From the NCBI GenBank assembly GCA_038496675.1, contig CM076652.1, forward strand, positions 4,052,729 to 4,116,728: DNA of 64,000 nucleotides. The letters are read 5' to 3'. Both the position numbers and the translations under genes were made by a program. The notes under the pieces are model-generated. The model ran no database searches, had not been told where the DNA came from, and saw only the letters and a program-made list of their open reading frames with translations. This document shows positions 33,601 to 46,300 of the stretch, one piece after another; the first letter of the stretch is position 1; each line of letters starts with the position of its first letter. The stretch comes from Rachycentron canadum. Its lineage: Eukaryota > Chordata > Actinopteri > Carangiformes > Rachycentridae.

Positions 33601-35649
33601 CTTCTTCTCCTTCATTTAGTCGTGTGCAGAGGAGGCTTCTGTCCCTCACAGGAAAAAATAGGGCAAAGTTCCTGAATCCAGATGTGGTTGGTTGGAGTAG
33701 ATTTATCCAAACACATTACATGGATGGGCGACACACTTTGGAAAACCAAAGGGGTTTGGTTTTTCATCTTTAATATTGTATTTCTCCGACTTACTTGCTG
33801 GTAATTGGCCTTGTTTTTGGATCTATGTGAAAGTTAAAGTCTGTGGTTCCTCTGGAATCAGACTAATTTCTCTGGCTTCAAAAAAAAAAAAAAAAAAAGG
33901 GATATTTTATGGAATGAATGTTTGATTTACAGTGAGGTGAATTCGAGGCGCAGAGCGACAGCCTCCGAGGAGGAGAGCAGGAGGGCCAATCAGGCTCAGC
34001 GGGAGGCCGAGGCCGAGCGGCGTCTGTCTGAGAAGGAGAGGCAGGAGAGAGCGGCCGAGTGCCTCAGCTGGAGGGAGAAACACCAGCAGCTGGCCGACAG
34101 GCTCAGAGCTGAGGAGGACCTGAGGGCTCTGAGGCAGAACAAAGCAGTAAGAAAGATCATGCACTGTGGCGCTCTAAAGGAGGGAAGAAGGGCATTGTTT
34201 AGGTTTTTACATCCCTAAAAAGGCTTCACTGCCATGGGCATTTACTTCGAATAGGTCGAATAGGTTTTCAAGGTAAATGTCATATTTACTTTTCCCCTCA
34301 AGTGTCAGGCCAACATCAAGAGCTACTTCCTCTGCATGACCGAGAGCGACCAGAGGGTCAAAATCCTTAAAAACCAAGATGGCACCCCGAGAAACTTTAC
34401 GGTGAGATGCTTCCAAAGTTCATAAAGTCGTCTGAAAATGTTGTGGAGAAAAGCAGATCTTCAGATCATGAGGTTGATCGGCGTCTAAGCCTACAACAAC
34501 GGGCTTTTACAGAAGAAGGGTTTTGATGTGACAGCTCCATTGTGCGACCAGTTTGTGCCTTACGTGATGTGGTTTTGTTCAGGAGGGAGATCCTGTGTTC
34601 GTCTCCACCCCAGAGTCCAGTCCTGAGGAGCCCGAGAGGAGTTCATCCAGGTAAACAAGGGCCAAGGCGGCAGCTGCTGTGGGTCCTGTGGCCACCAGGA
34701 GGCCTCAAACACAGCAAAGCTGTATTTACTCTGTTGTTTTTAGTAAATCTTTAACAGACTTCACAAATACCATGTTACTACTAATGGACAAATGTGGAGA
34801 AACCCGCTTGGCACTGGTAATAAAATCGCAACTTAGATATTAGTTAAGCTTCAGTGTCAGTATTAAGAACCACATCTATTAAATAAATGCAGGAGTTTGT
34901 AGAACAAAGCACAACAAACAATGAGAAAGTGCAACAAAGTGCCATTTAGGCTTGTTCCACTAACTAGGAACCACAGACCAGAACGGTCCGGGCTGAACGA
35001 CTGAGTTCAAGCGCACGGTCCAGACCCTGAAGTCTCTCTGAAGGCAGCATTAATGACTTGAACTCGATTCAGGCGACCACGGGTGGTCGGCGCAGGCCGA
35101 TGAGCAGCGCGCTGGCACGCTGCCCTCCGGTCCTTCTGTGAGGGTTTGACCGAGCACAGGGAACCGTCTGCCAGGAGAGAACTGCAATAGTCAAAGTGAG
35201 AGGCGAGCTGGGGCCTGGGCCAACAGCTGGGTGGCGTACCGAGTCGGGTGAGGCCCGATTTTCCCGACGTTGTACAGAGTAAAGCGACATGACTGAGACA
35301 TGGACACGGCATGGACAGAGAGGGATAACTGCTTGTCGAACACGACCCTCGGCTGGGACCAAGGGGTGAAGAGGCAAATATTGACATCACTATCGCGAAG
35401 ATGAGACCGATGACCAGGAGTTCAGTCTTAAGAGAGGAAAAACTTTAAATTATTTTTTTCAATGAAACTTGTGAATTTTATTTTCTCAGGACCACGTTCA
35501 GGATCTCTGCCCCGCACACAGGGAGGGACCCGGGCCCGAGTCACTTCGACGAGCTGCCCGCCTTCGGAGGGGATCGGCCCGACTCGGCGCCTCCACGCAG
35601 AAGCAGGAAGGTGGTGGAATATTTCTGGATCCCCACAGACCAGGAGTGA
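27583..35649 (+). CDS. Unrecognised coiled-coil protein
   Basis: Eight phase-consistent exons: 27583-27849, 29327-29467, 30397-30597, 31406-31593, 33933-34146, 34303-34401 (acceptor could also be at 34309), 34583-34650, 35490-35649 (TGA); 445 aa. The ATG at 27583 is preceded in frame by TGA. Residues 1-75 or so are Ser/Arg-rich and probably disordered (LDDSLLKSFSMSSS). About 76-335 is almost continuous charged coiled coil. From about 337 there is a compact segment (IKSYFLCMTESDQRVKI). The C-terminal tail is Pro/Ser-rich and ends KVVEYFWIPTDQE. There is no signal peptide or membrane segment. I do not recognise the family; a cytoskeletal or ciliary scaffold is only a guess from the coiled coil. 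GC-rich exons sit in AT-rich introns. Confidence 0.85.
28128..28515 (+). repeat. Dispersed fish repeat, family A, copy 4
   Basis: In intron 1 of the coiled-coil gene. Contains GTCTATGGGAAAATGTCCC, GAGTTTATGGTCTCAGTCTC, ATAGACCATAAAGCAGGGG, ATTGACAGACTGTACCATAC and CTCCAAATATAATTTC. The closest full-length match to copy 1 from its middle on. Confidence 0.8.
30607..30654. repeat. (CA)24 microsatellite next to a splice donor
   Basis: Uninterrupted CA dinucleotides starting about nine bases after the donor of the exon ending at 30597 (AAAGAG/GTGCACGTG). Intronic in the coiled-coil gene. Confidence 0.97.
31705..31795 (+). repeat. Degenerate fish interspersed repeat (family B), short copy
   Basis: AAGTCAAGTCAATTTTTTAT followed by TTATATAGCGCTCAACAG and GGAGCAGGTCTAGACC, in intron 4 of the coiled-coil gene. 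Same type and orientation as 3676-3930. Confidence 0.6.
32090..32400. repeat. Fish LINE-type repeat fragment (family C)
   Basis: Contains AAGGATGGCCTAAGACTTTT, TTTTCGGCATAACAAG, ATTGAGAACCAAGGATAGAG and CCCTGGTGGACACCATTC. That order is recalled from a widespread teleost repeat. No intact frame. Intron 4 of the coiled-coil gene. Confidence 0.45.
34960..35455. repeat. Fish LINE-type repeat fragment (family C), GC-rich copy
   Basis: Fills most of the last intron of the coiled-coil gene. Blocks include AGAGAACTGCAATAGTCAAA, GTGGCGTACCGAGTC and ACGTTGTACAGAGTAAAGCG, resembling the same teleost repeat as 32090-32400. The open frames through it on minus are not gene-like. Confidence 0.5.
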
Positions 35650-35782
35650 TGGATAATGAGCGCAGACGACTCTCGGCTACCGTCCACACGTTCTTCAGCA
35701 AGGCATCGGAAGTCAGGGGTCCGCTCGCTGACCAGCGGATCCAGAATCAAACTGCGTTTCCTGTCAGGAAAAACACTGGGCA

Positions 35783-35788
35783 AATAAA
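35783..35788 (+). terminator. Poly(A) signal of the coiled-coil gene
   Basis: AATAAA 134 bases after the TGA at 35647-35649, followed by U/GU-rich TACTGTTGGTGCTCATG. This gives a short 3' UTR. Confidence 0.6.
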
Positions 35789-35822
35789 AGTGAAAAATAC
35801 TGTTGGTGCTCATGTACTGGAC

Positions 35823-35828
35823 TTTATT
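35823..35828 (-). terminator. eif4g2: Distal eif4g2 poly(A) signal candidate
   Basis: TTTATT on plus is AATAAA on minus. It would give a 3' UTR of about 1.55 kb. A nearer option is the palindromic AATAAATTTATT at 36243-36254, which reads AATAAA on both strands. Confidence 0.4.
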
Positions 35829-36798
35829 GACATTAAAGCAATAGAGGTGCACAATAATTATGAATACCTTACAATATGATCCAAATCCATAGCCTTATAC
35901 ATAACATGGCTTGTGAGCACGATTCTTGGGTAAAACTTGATGTTCTGTTTTTTTTTGTTTTTTGTTTTTTTTTTTTTTAAGATGTTAGACTTATTGTAGT
36001 GAGAGAGGAGAGAAAGGGTTGGAGGGTAGGGGGGGGAATTAAACTTATCTAAAAAGTTTGCTTTTATTTTGCCAATTTAAGAAAAACGTTAAAAAAAAAT
36101 TCTTGTCAAATTTGGGGGAGGGTAGAGGAAACTCTGAAAGCCTTTTAAAGGTAAATCGAATTTATAAAAACAAGCTTTTTCTTTCCTTCTTAAACATTAA
36201 TACTTGTAAACCATGTGAAGCTTCATCGGAAAAGTCAGCTCCAATAAATTTATTGTGCAATTAGGCCAGGACTAAATCAAATACTTCAGCATCTGCTCGG
36301 ACTCTAGGTTCATCTTAGTAGATTTCATTATCCCAGCACAAAAAAGAGAGAGAAAAACAAAACAAAAGCCCATCTAACTAAGAGGTAGAAACACAGGCAA
36401 CTTTGAAACGTTACGGCGGCACACCAATGATTACAGTTGTTTAAAATATTGTAACGTTTGGAGGATAAGTATTGCAACCACTCTTGTAATAAACGACAAC
36501 AAAGAGGGACAGAGAAGGGAAAGAAAGGAAGGGGGTGGGGGTGTCACAAAAAAAAAAAAAAAAAAAAGAAGGAAGATGCTCATCTGTGACCATGAAGAGC
36601 ACTTTTATTTAAAAAAAAAAAAAAGCGACAGGTATTTTAGTTGAGCGTAGGTTGCCTAAACACACACCGTAATTCATTATGAAATGTTTTGCCAGCTTAT
36701 GCTTCACTCTCACTTCAGTGTGCCCCCCCGCCCCACATGTCACCCATTGTTGAAGATCACCGCAGCCTGTTTGCTCCTGTGCTGTGGTTAGTGCGAGT

Positions 36799-36827
36799 GA
36801 TGATGATGATGATGATGATGATGATGA
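36799..36827. repeat. (ATG/CAT)n trinucleotide repeat in eif4g2 3' UTR
   Basis: About nine TGA-phase triplets (GATGATGAT…) on plus, CATCAT on the eif4g2 sense strand. Confidence 0.95.
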
Positions 36828-37382
36828 GAGGAAATCCAGGCTGGGCTCAAACAGAAGATCACTGAGCAGATCGCTGACAAGACCTTTTGTTAACTTGTCT
36901 TATACTTTTGAAACTAGCATTAGTGAAGTGCACCACTAATTACACTTAATCAGGGGAGGGGGAGGGGTCCTAAATATTCTTAAATAAACCAGTTTCCTAT
37001 CTGGGAATCCAGTAGGAGAAAAAAAAAAAAATTATGTGGAAATGAAAAACATGCAATTTAAAAAAACAAAAAAACAACACATGGTTGAGCCACTCCAGAC
37101 TTCATGTAGCTGATCAGGACACAGATCCCAAAAAAAAAAAAAAAAAATCAAACATCCGTCAGGCAACAGATCAATTGGTGCTCCTCAGCCTATCATCATG
37201 GTGCGGGTGGTAACACGTGGGCCCTACAGGTACAAGCTTTCAGTTTACATTTGCGAGGCGGCAGCAGCCGAGTGCCACGTGGTAGTGGTTAAATTAAGCA
37301 TGGAGTTTAATAAAAAGGAAAGGCGGGTGTAATGATAAGATAAGGTGGATCTTCTAACGCCGCGACGCGTCGGCTTGGTTTC

Positions 37383-40300
37383 TCAATCCGCTTCGTCCTC
37401 CGACTCCTCCTCCTCCGCCGTCTCCAGCCACGTGAGCCACTGGTTTACCTGAGGGGAGGGGGGAGGAGGGGGGAGGGTGGCATATATAGTCAATTTTTTT
37501 TTTTTTTTTTAACTAAATAACAAATCGCTCCATTCAATTTAACTGTCTCGCACAAGTTGCTTTCAGTCACACACGTTAAAAAGGACAGTTCATCTGTCTG
37601 CATACAAAAGCCAGTGATGCCTTCGCTGTACCTGGAATAAAGCTTTTCCTTTTCCAGGGAATTCTTGGGTAATGTCTTCTTTCCATGCAAGGAAGGCTTC
37701 TTCTTCAATGATCTCCATGTCGTAGAAGTTGACAAAGTAGCGCAGCAGCATGCCTTAGTGCGCAGTTTTGGAAAAATAATTAGTGAAAAGTTGCAAAAGA
37801 ATAGGAGGAAATGACAAGATAATTAAGATTTAATTAAATTAAAGCCTGACTGGTGTCCCTCCCCCATATGGGTGAAAATTACACTAGCATTGTTTTATCC
37901 ATTGATATCCAGAGCTGCTGTACTTTTAATATATATATATATATACACACACACACTTTCTAGCCTTAATGCTGCAATTTCTTGTTGTTCACCGGCCGAC
38001 ACATACGACAACCAGTGCAGTTGGTGGATTTATTGGGTACTGTACCTTTAGGGAACCCGCTGGCGTTGCAGTGCACCTGCAGGGCGTACAGGGCGCTGAC
38101 CTGCAGCTCGGTGTGGTCGTGCAGGAACTTCTGCATGACGGGCTTGAAGGCCAGCAGCAGCTGTTTCTCCTGCTCCAGCTGCTCTTTGGAGGGGGCCGCC
38201 AGCTGCTCGTCGCCCTCCGCCACACACAGCTCCTGGGAGATGTACTGAAGGAAACTGGGAAAAGATCAGAGGACACTGGTCAGCTACGCCGCAGGCCCTT
38301 CTCCGACCATTTCCTTGGATTCATGTATGCAAAAAGATAACACCTTTGTGTGCAAACCTTTCTTTGAATGACAATTTGACCATTAGAAAATGAGCTTTTT
38401 TAAACTATTTTGATCATAAATTCATCATTTTGCTGGTTCAAGCTTCTCCAACACGAGGATTTTCTGCTTTTCTCTGTTTAATATAATTTTAAACTGAATT
38501 TATTTGAGCTTTGAACTGTTGAGTATAATGTGAAATCGTTATAGTTCAGTTTAGCTTCTGGGTGAACACTTACCTGGTCATGAGGATGTTGACAAAGCCT
38601 TTATCAGTGTGAAGCTTGGGCGAGATGTTGTCTTTAATCCACTTGTAGATGGACTGTGGAGAGGGGTCTGCCTTTATCTGCTTCAGCAGCTCCTTCTCCA
38701 GCTTCAGCAGCGGGAACAGGAAGCTCAGGCCCTTCCCCTCCAGGATCTCCAGCATGCGGTCCTTGTTCTGGTCAATTTCTGCCGAGCAGTGAATTATGGG
38801 TTTACATTTGTCGACAATGGTCATGTGATCCCGAATCAATCAAGCAAAACGCAGGGGAGCATTTTTAAGCAGGTACTGGGAGGGGCGGGGGGGTGGGGGA
38901 CATACCTGGGAGCATCTTCTGCATGTTGACCTTGCTCTGCTGGAAGAGGTCGGTGAGCCACTCCCGGTCCTTCAGCTTGGCTGTCTGTTGGAGGCAGAGC
39001 AGGAAGAGCGGGAAGTGGGTGCCGTTCTCCAGGGGGTGAGCCAGCTCCGCCACGCTCACCAGCTCTGCGATGATGGCCCGGGCCGCAAACTGGGCCAGGT
39101 AGGACTTCACCAGGGGCACGTCCACCTCGATCTTGGGGCACTGGTCTAGGACGTTGAGGAAGGCCTGCAGGGGCGGGAGGGAAACGTCAGAGCATGAGTA
39201 ATGGTGTGGCCCCCGGGAAAACGCGTCATTAATAATTAACAGCAGCCTTTTTAGGCTAATTCATCACAATTTTGAGAATGTCAGAATTAAGTTGTGAGAT
39301 GGTTCTTTTTTTTCTCTTTTTCTGAAACCCCCTGAGATATTTAACACCGAACTGAACTTGACTGATGGGAATCATTTCTCGATGTGATCCAACCCTTTTG
39401 CTCAGTACATGTGTATAAGTGAACGCTGTTTGAAGACGTGCACACCTGCATGAAGTTCTCTCCAGTGATGAGGCCCTCGGTGCGAAGCGTGTGGATCAGG
39501 GTGCTGGCGTGCTCCTTGTCCTCGTCGGGACGGTCCAGAGAGCACACGATGATCTTGCTGAGCATCTCTGGCAGGAAATGCTTGGGAGCCTTCATCTCTC
39601 GCACGCCGCTCACGGCTTCAGTCAGGTTCTTGCCGTTCAAGTACTCAGTCATGATCGCCTCCTGCAGAGAGGATGGTTCGAGCGTACAGAGGTGGGCTTG
39701 GTCAGTCTCAGCACCGGGCAAAAAGGATCTATGCCTTGTAGGTTCATGTTTTTTTCTGCCCTATACGTCTCCGGCTGTGAGCAGGATATCTGCCGATTGC
39801 TTGCAATTAACGCTACGCAAACAAAGCAAGTGACTAGTGTAAACAGCTAATCAGGCAAAGCTACCAAGGAAGCAGTGTATTTATACGACTCACTTTCCGG
39901 TCATGCCAATTAGTTCTGTTTAAACACAAGTATGTTGAGGCAACCGACTTGACATGAGTGATTTTACTGTGCAATTACACATTGTTTACGCGGAGCTTAT
40001 ATGGTTACAGATTACGAAAACCACCAACTTCATGGTTTTGCTCACCGTCATCTTAAGCAGTTCTTCCTTGGCGGGAGGTGGTTTCTTATTTGTCTTCTGA
40101 GGTTTCTCTTGGATGGGCGGAGGGTTGGTCTTCAGGCCAAGCTGTGGAGGCTGAGGACAAAGGGATCATCGGTTCAACCGAATATCACGACGTTCCAGTG
40201 TCATTGCTTTTCTCTGAAATACTGACAAGGCAAGAAATCCTTACCTGTCCCAGAGGGGGGGTTTGAGTGCGTGGGGGCTGAGCGCTGGGAGGCATCATGG

Positions 40301-43300
40301 TAGGGATCTGAGGCTGGAGCTTGGGTACCTGGTTCTTATTGAGGAGGAATGACTGAGCAGGCCTGAGGCTGATCTGTGGGACCATGAGGGATCATGAACG
40401 GAGAGAACAGCATGTGACTAGTCATGGTCTTGATGAAAATTTGAAATCTGCATATTAGCCAATTCCATGCCCTCATATCTCATAATCGCAGTCAGCGGAC
40501 CAGCCACCAGTTTAAAGAGAAGAAGAGGTGGAGTGTGGAAGAAGCACAGGGGAGATGAAGGAGGTCAAAGATGGAGGAAAAGGTAGAAGACTAGTAGCTG
40601 GTTTATTCCTCAGAATAACGCGTCTTTTTATAATCAGTGGGCATGAAGACTTTACAGATACTTGGCACACACCAAACTGTCCTAACTAAAAGATGTGCCA
40701 TAGTGGGCTGTGATGTTTTACACTGTTATTTCCATATTGTTCAGGAAAGTATATCTAGCAACCCAGTTAATTACCTCATCAGCATTGAGCTGTCCTTTCT
40801 TGCTGAATCGTGGAGGCATGTCCTTGGACTGGACCTGCTGCTGGGCCATGTGGTTCTGGTTCTGGTTGAGGAAATGCTGGTTCTGAACCTGTAGAAAGTC
40901 ACACGAGCAGAAAAGGATCACTCTTTAAGCTCTTGAGCTTTGTAGAGAAACGTCATTCCCTTGCAGCCGGTTTACCTGGTTGGACTTCACAAAGGACTTG
41001 GGCCCCATGTCGAACTGTGACTGTGGTGGAGGGGCGATGTGGCCACCGTGGCCGTTGAAGAGTGGGTTGGTTCGATGGCGTCCCATCGTGGGCGAGTACC
41101 TATCCTGAATAACCCCCGGACCAGTTCCAATCCCACTGCCTGAGAAAAAACAAAGTACAAAGACCACGTCAGCGAGTCTCTGAGGGAGCAGAACATGAAA
41201 TGAGCACCCTAAGGTGAGCCCAACTCAACACAAACATTTTAAAAAGGCGGGTCCGGTCTTCGCACTGACAACATGAAACGTGGATGCTTCCGTGGTGAGA
41301 CTGTAACGGAGGAGCGTATTGAACGAAACCAATACCTGGCATCTGTCCGAACATGTCGGCCAATCCGCCAAGGGTCTCCCTGTCCAGTTTCATTCTGTTG
41401 GGCATGAAGGGGCTTTCCAGGAAGAAGTCCATCCTCATCCCCTGAGACATGGGTGCTGGGATGAAAACACCCAAATCCTACAGGAAAACGCAGAACACAG
41501 CTGGTGTCACTAAAAAAAGAACAACGCGATTGAACACAGAACCTAACTTGAATTCCTAACTACGGGGTTGTTATCAAACCAGAAAGTTAAATTACATCCT
41601 GTGCACACTTTGTTTTGCTGACTCACACTCTTCACAACAGGGAGCTTTGCCTGTGCAGAAACTTGATTTTTGTGAGGGAGACAGGACTATAATGTTATGT
41701 TTATTTATGGAGACCTTTAACACATGCTCTAACCTCAGCTATAGATGTTGGACATTAACTATTCATGATCCCAAAACGTGGGCGATCTACACAGTGAGCG
41801 CCATAATTTCACTGGACTCACTTTCACTGCATCCTGACGGATCTGGTTAATCGTCTTTGGTCCGTTGTCAATGAAAGCCTTGCGGGGGATCCAGTTGTTT
41901 TCTCGCAGCTCCACTGTATCTTGCAGCAGGAAGCGGATCCTAGCGGGCAACTCCTTGTTGTTCATTAAGGATCGCATACGGCCAAAGTACTGATCCATTA
42001 AAGACTAGAGACAGGATGGAGCGAGGAGGGCAGGAGTGAGACACAGCAGAGGCTTGTACATACATTATGGCAGCAGGATTTACATTAGCGGTGGCTGTGA
42101 GCCAGCTGGGGCATTAGGTGAAGCTGTGTCCAGCCAGATGGTGAACTAAGCCAGGACATGAGGTGAAACAGTCAAACCACGCAGAGGGGGGAAAAAAACA
42201 AACAAACAAAAAAAAAACTTTCCAGCTGGTCCCCAAATGTAAAATGTTTGGTTTTTGTTTCCCCACATAACTTAATTGCATTTGTAAAAAGCTTTTACAG
42301 TTTTACTGCACATTTTTGTAGGAACTGTCCCAATGACCGACAGATCCCTTAGTATTACGACCTCAAAACCACAAACAGCCTCTCCAGATGGCAGTGGTTT
42401 ATGGGAGCCACGAAAAAGACTTGAGCTGTTACCTTTGCTTTCTCATGGTCGAGTCTCGGCCCCACTGTTCTCATTATCTGACAGAGGCACTCCAGATCCT
42501 CCCCCATATCCTTGAGCTGGACTCTCTTCTTCTTTTCCAGAAGCTTGAGATAAAGATTAATGGGAGAAGGAAAGCAGGGTGGGGGGGGGTCAAACTAGGT
42601 TTTCATCAAGGTAAGCAGAATTTCTTTGGATTCTAACTCATATATCTTGTACAGTCCTACAAATGAGAAACAGTGCCTTCAAACATTATCAAAGGATGTG
42701 GATTTCAGAACACACACACAAAAAAAAAAAAAAAACGTACTGTTTTGATGCACTTATGAAGGATAGATTCGTGGATGAGGTCGAGTTTGCCAAGTTCCCC
42801 GATGAATTTAATGTTGCCAAGCATCTTGATCTTGGCAATGGCACGCTGCTCCTCCTCCTCAGAAGTAAGAGGGTTGTCATGTTTGTCATAGACTGAGGAA
42901 AAAAATGGGAGGGAATGCAGTTAGTGAACAGGCTGTGGTTAAAAAAGAAAAAGAAAAATGACGTGCACAAAGACGACCTACTTTCAACATTTCTGGTGCG
43001 GTTTTCAAATTCATCTTGAAGCTTGGAAATCAGCAGTCTTCTGAAGGTCTACAACAGCAAAGACAGCAAAGACAACCATCAGCTGGATGTCCCGCAACAA
43101 TCAATATCCAAGTGAAGTGTTTCCATAAAAGCTTAGATGACAAAAAAAAAAAAAATGTGTTGGGGCACCATTTGCATTTTGCATTTGAAATGATACACAG
43201 CAGTGTTAAAATCATTCAGAAAAAGTAGCTTCATAATGGCTTTCTCAGCAGAACAAGAATGACACAAGGAGCACAGCGAGTAGCAAAACACTGAAAAACA

Positions 43301-46300
43301 ACACATTGTAGATCTAAATTTGGGGAATAAGGAACACATTACCAACTGAAAATCAAATCAACTCCAGTTATTAGTTCCTTAAAAACAACACAGCAAACCT
43401 GCTCTGCGCCCATTTATAGGTTATTGTATCTATCGTTGGTCAACTTGTTGTGCAATTGTTGCCTTTAGACTGCATCATCTGTATATTTCAGGTAACTGAA
43501 TGATAGGACCAATTGTATTGTCTGTGGTTATTTTGACTGTTTGTGATTACAGTTGTAAAATCCAACCAGGGAAAGGAGTTGAAAATTAGCAGTAGCTATA
43601 AACTTAGTGAAACAGTTTCATATTTTGTTCTGGACCTATGTTAAATTTCATCGTCCCTATTAAGGAAATAAACTAAACAAAAATGATAGAAAATAAAACT
43701 TGATGTTGGAGAGTATGTAACTGTCCAGAAGAATATGAACAGCCAAACTCACTGTGCTCTGCTTTTGGGATGTTTGGATCTCGGATGAAGGGCCATCAAA
43801 GTTTGGTGCGTCCTCTGCCAAGCGCAGACATAGCTGAGCATAGAGCGAGCTATACTTCGGCTCTTCTAGGGCTTTGTCTACAATCTGAGAGGGGAGGGGA
43901 GAGAGAGAGAGAGAGGGGGGGGGGGGGGGGAAGCAGAGACCACTCAGGTCATTAAGTGTCTGGGTATGAGTCATTCCTCGCAGCCTGCCAAGTATCGATG
44001 AATGCGTTTCCATTTTACAAAACACTTAAGAATGATGCGCTTACCAGCAAGATGATTCCTTTAAGGACGAGTTTTGAATCTACGCCCACATTCAGGAGCT
44101 CAAGGCATAGCTTGTCAAACTTCTCAGGCGTGAGTTTGTTGAGTATGCTAGAAAAATAAAAACAAAAACAAGAGGGGGAGGGAGAGACGGCATGAGCAGG
44201 AGGTCAGGATGACAGTGCAGGATCAAGATGCTGGAATTGAATTCTTGCATCAGGAGGGTTTTCCCTTCGAATTTACTTGCATGTAGCCAGCGAAAAGGGT
44301 GATATAAACAATACAGACATTGAGCAACCATATACTTATTACAGAAATTAAAACGCTGAGCAGTGTGGTGACCCTGATCGGCCAATTCGGACCCATGAAA
44401 AATGCAGGGTTTATTCAGGGCCACTGTATCAGTATCACAAGGGCATTGGAGACTCCAAGTAGCAAAGTAATTAATGTTAAGTCAGTCCCACTCAATTATT
44501 GTTTTATGCTGCATAACATCTTAATTGTAGTCTTTCAAAAGTTAACCATCAACCAACTCGTAATGCTTCACTGCCTAAGCACCCATTCACACGACTGACT
44601 GCAACAAAAGCCTATTAATTATGATAATTGACAGGGTTTGTTTACATCTCATTATGCACACTGGGTTTCACATTCTTCCCTGGCGTTGCACCTACTGAGA
44701 GCATAACACTGTCAGTGTGTTTCCTTTCTGATCGCGAGTTTGGAAAAGCATTTCGGGACATCAAGACAAACAGTGCCCAGGATACGATCAGAAACCCTGT
44801 GGGATTTTCCCCCATTGTTTCATTTAGCTGTACAGCAGAGCAGATCAAGTCTGGTCCAAATCTGGCCTAATTATTGCACATCAGTAAACATGTGCAGTGG
44901 CTTACTCAGTTTCACAGAGCTGAGACTGCAGTCAAACATGGTGGCCACCAGCAAACCTACATCCCGGACGAAACGCTCATCTCTTCATCTTTTGTGCCTG
45001 TAAACGTCACCTGACATAGAGGGGAACGGGGCTCGAGTGCCTTTGGCAAAGCACGTGCCAACTTAATGACTGTAGCACGACGCAATGCAATGGTTTGAGC
45101 CAGCTGGACTCACAACACTATGTGTACACTGTTGTGGCCTTTGATAGCTTCAGCAGAAGACTGAATTTAAAAAAAAAGAGCCAATTAGAGGAAACTGAAA
45201 TTCAATTTTTCTAACAGTAGTTAGGTATTTTCTTCAGGTCCTGTAACCTTTGCTCAAGATACTGGTTCAACTTTCTGTTGTTCTGTTCAAACATTTACTG
45301 GATGCTTTTTTCCAGAGAGCTCAAAAGGCATGAATGGATTTTTGCAAGCCAGAACACACTAATCTGTTGATGCGATGGGTTTTGTAAATTTCCTAAGAAC
45401 TGGACACATTTGAAATGGTTTCAGCACCAACAGTGTTAACTCCATAAGAGATCAAAATATCTGCACACTTCTACAGGGTAAGACGGGATAAAAGGTCAAG
45501 GAGGAAGCAGCAAAAAAATGTTCTTTTGGCCTTGGGGATGGATAATTAACTCTTGAAATATGCATTTTGGTTTAACCTTACCCCCTCACTTTCCTGAAGA
45601 TTGCATCGTGTCGCTCTTTTTCGTTGCTGGAGTTGGCATCTCGTCTAGTGCTTCGTGAAGGAACCCATCTCTGAACGCTTTGCCCTGGGGTTTTCCCCAG
45701 GAACTCGCTGCAGAGATAAACAAAAGAGACTGAGTGAAGCGTTACACGATATGATGATATTGCAGTTAGTAGTACTAGAAAAATACACAAATGCCCTTGC
45801 AATATAACTCTTGTTCTAGCATTAAACCTAATCACTTAAAATACTTATTTTACAAGTGACTGCACACTTGTGCTGCAAACCTTTAAGTCCAATTCACACA
45901 GTAAGAGAAGAAACTTTTTGCCTGATCTTATTTACATAAAATTCAGATGTTGGGTGAAGACAATTGTCTCAAACACAATATTTGTTCCGTGTTTCACAAG
46001 TGGGAGTATTGTGTTGCCAATGTACAGCTCTCTCAACAACACTTTCCTCCTTATCTACCATTTGTTATAACATGATCCCAGACCGTCTAGGTCTGTAAAC
46101 AAGTGCACGCTATCTGAGGTTGACTGACATGTTACAGGACTTCTGGGAATTCATATCAGGGTTTCCTGGAATTCTTTAATCAACAAAGTTATCTAGTCCA
46201 TATTTTTCTTCAGTGGAGGAAACAACCAACAACAGTCATGGTGCCATAGTATGAGTAAATTCTAGGGAAAAAAAAAAATGCAATGACAAACCTGTTGCCG

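Larger units (their letters stand above)
35805..37382 (-). other. eif4g2: eif4g2 3' UTR region
   Basis: No exon-like frame between the two convergent stop codons. It is AT-rich with several A/T runs (35942-35980, 36548-36567, 37020-37031, 37131-37147) and an (ATG)n tract at 36799-36827. Length depends on which poly(A) signal is used. Confidence 0.5.

Noticed and set aside
35007..35390. Two overlapping minus-strand frames of 102-127 codons
   Set aside because: They lie wholly in a dispersed-repeat copy in an intron and show no protein-like conservation that I recognise.
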